DNA of 64,000 nucleotides, from assembly GCA_003164135.1 (NCBI GenBank), contig PLSD01000039.1, forward strand, positions 1 through 64,000, in the 5' to 3' direction. A program made the translations under genes and the position numbers. Within the stretch, counting starts at the first letter, position 1, and each line of letters opens with the position of its first letter. This DNA comes from Acetobacteraceae bacterium (lineage in GTDB: Bacteria > Pseudomonadota > Alphaproteobacteria > Acetobacterales > Acetobacteraceae). Shown here in pieces: positions 63,367-64,000 of this stretch. The notes under the pieces were generated by a model that worked only from the letters and a program-made list of their open reading frames with translations, had not been told where the DNA came from and searched no databases.

Positions 63367-64000
63367 ATGAACACCATCACCCCGCGCGTGAGCGTCATCA
63401 TGCCGGTTTATCATGTCGAGGCCTATGTCGGGATCGCAATTCAATCCGTGCTCAACCAGAGCTTTACGGATTTTGAGCTGATCATCGTCGATGACGGCGG
63501 CCATGATAACAGTGTCGCCATTTGCCGGGGTTTTGATGATGAGCGCATCCGCATTGTCAGCCAGAAGAATCGCGGCGTGGCCGGTGCGCGCAATACCGGC
63601 ATCGCCCAGGCGCGCGGCGCCTACATCGCGCTGCTGGACAGTGACGATATCTGGATGCCGGAAAAACTTGCCGTGCATGTCGCGCATCTGGATGCCAAGC
63701 CCGATGTCGGCGCCAGTTATGCCGCAGCCGCGCTGATCGACGAGCAGGGCCATTTTCTGCGCATCCGCCAGCAGCCCAAGCTTGGGCCGGTCAGTGCGAA
63801 GGATGTGTTTTGCGGGCGTGCCATTTCCAACGGGTCTACGCCCGTGTTTCGCATGGAAATGCTGGCTGAGGCCGCGCTGAATCACGACAATGAAGGCCAT
63901 GTGTGGTATTTTGAGGAATCCTTGCGCCGCTCGGAAGATGTGGAGTGCTGGACCCGCCTGGCCTTGCTCAACACCTTGCGTTTTGAGGCGTTGCCAGGCG
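63367..64000 (+). CDS. Family 2 glycosyltransferase, cut by the window end
   Basis: The first 211 codons are open to the end of the window. VSVIMPVYHVEAYVG, ELIIVDDGGHDNS, GVAGARNTGIAQARGAYIAL and LDSDDIWMPEKL are GT2 hallmarks, colinear with and similar to the preceding gene, so the two probably arose by duplication. AAGGAATTTTC before the ATG is the ribosome site. The C-terminus is not seen. Confidence 0.9.
   Translation, partial: MNTITPRVSVIMPVYHVEAYVGIAIQSVLNQSFTDFELIIVDDGGHDNSVAICRGFDDERIRIVSQKNRGVAGARNTGIAQARGAYIALLDSDDIWMPEKLAVHVAHLDAKPDVGASYAAAALIDEQGHFLRIRQQPKLGPVSAKDVFCGRAISNGSTPVFRMEMLAEAALNHDNEGHVWYFEESLRRSEDVECWTRLALLNTLRFEALPG

Noticed and set aside
1..64000. tRNA, rRNA, CRISPR array, prophage or insertion sequence
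   Set aside because: None recognised on reading the intergenic regions; no transposase, integrase or spaced direct-repeat array was seen.

Overview
The window reads as chromosomal DNA of a GC-rich alphaproteobacterium, most likely an acidophilic member of the Acetobacteraceae (Acidocella/Acidiphilium-like). This is inferred from gene content and protein style: pckA-chvI-chvG, a short HprK with EIIA/HPr/EI, a HIG1-type twin-helix protein, the xseB-ispA-tlyA cluster, class I PHA synthase with thiolase, and a Gly/Ala/Ser/Thr-rich surface protein. No marker that fixes the species, and no rRNA, tRNA, CRISPR array, prophage or transposase, was seen.

Region by region. 1-3.4 kb: aat with a secreted protein, a membrane acyltransferase, an unknown 114-residue protein and a 61-residue protein built from two copies of a DYDDGLVHxHxWA unit. 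3.5-8 kb: an ScfR/MccR-type regulator, a MoxR ATPase with its VWA partner, and a metallo-beta-lactamase-fold hydrolase. 8-13.6 kb: nth, DUF2244, ppx/gppA, flavin reductase, dinB and a ROK sugar kinase. 13.6-20.4 kb: a TusA-like protein without its cysteine, acetoin-utilisation/HDAC-type deacetylase, xseB, ispA, tlyA, two flavin enzymes, aldehyde dehydrogenase and a GFA protein. 20.4-34 kb: carbon and envelope control, with pckA, chvI, chvG, upp, acs, a cold-shock protein, an acyl-CoA ligase and the regulatory PTS (hprK, rapZ, EIIA, ptsH, ptsI). 34-49 kb: mscS-type channel, methyltransferase, gloB, TPR-sulfotransferase, thiolase and phaC, trpS, murJ, a CHAP lipoprotein, a periplasmic binding protein, quinone oxidoreductase, small lipoproteins and RidA. 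49-60 kb: a second CHAP protein, rsmA, a ClC channel, a second acyltransferase, the large surface protein, msrB/msrA, gshB and a Tat-exported phosphoesterase. 60-64 kb: a sigma-54 response regulator beside a decayed polysaccharide locus and two tandem family 2 glycosyltransferases.

Several sets work together. ChvGI, the PTS, PckA, Acs and the ScfR-like regulator fit control of acetate and organic-acid metabolism; thiolase and PhaC make polyhydroxyalkanoate from acetyl-CoA; MsrA/MsrB, GshB, GloB, GFA and flavin reductases serve redox and aldehyde stress; MurJ, the CHAP proteins, acyltransferases, sulfotransferase, surface protein and glycosyltransferases shape the envelope.

The least explained items are a family of four intergenic palindromes sharing a GTAAGGCCAnnGGGGC-like half-site, the duplicated-motif peptide gene with a possible structured RNA downstream, the cysteine-less TusA-like protein, and the remnant wecG/sugar-transferase fusion.
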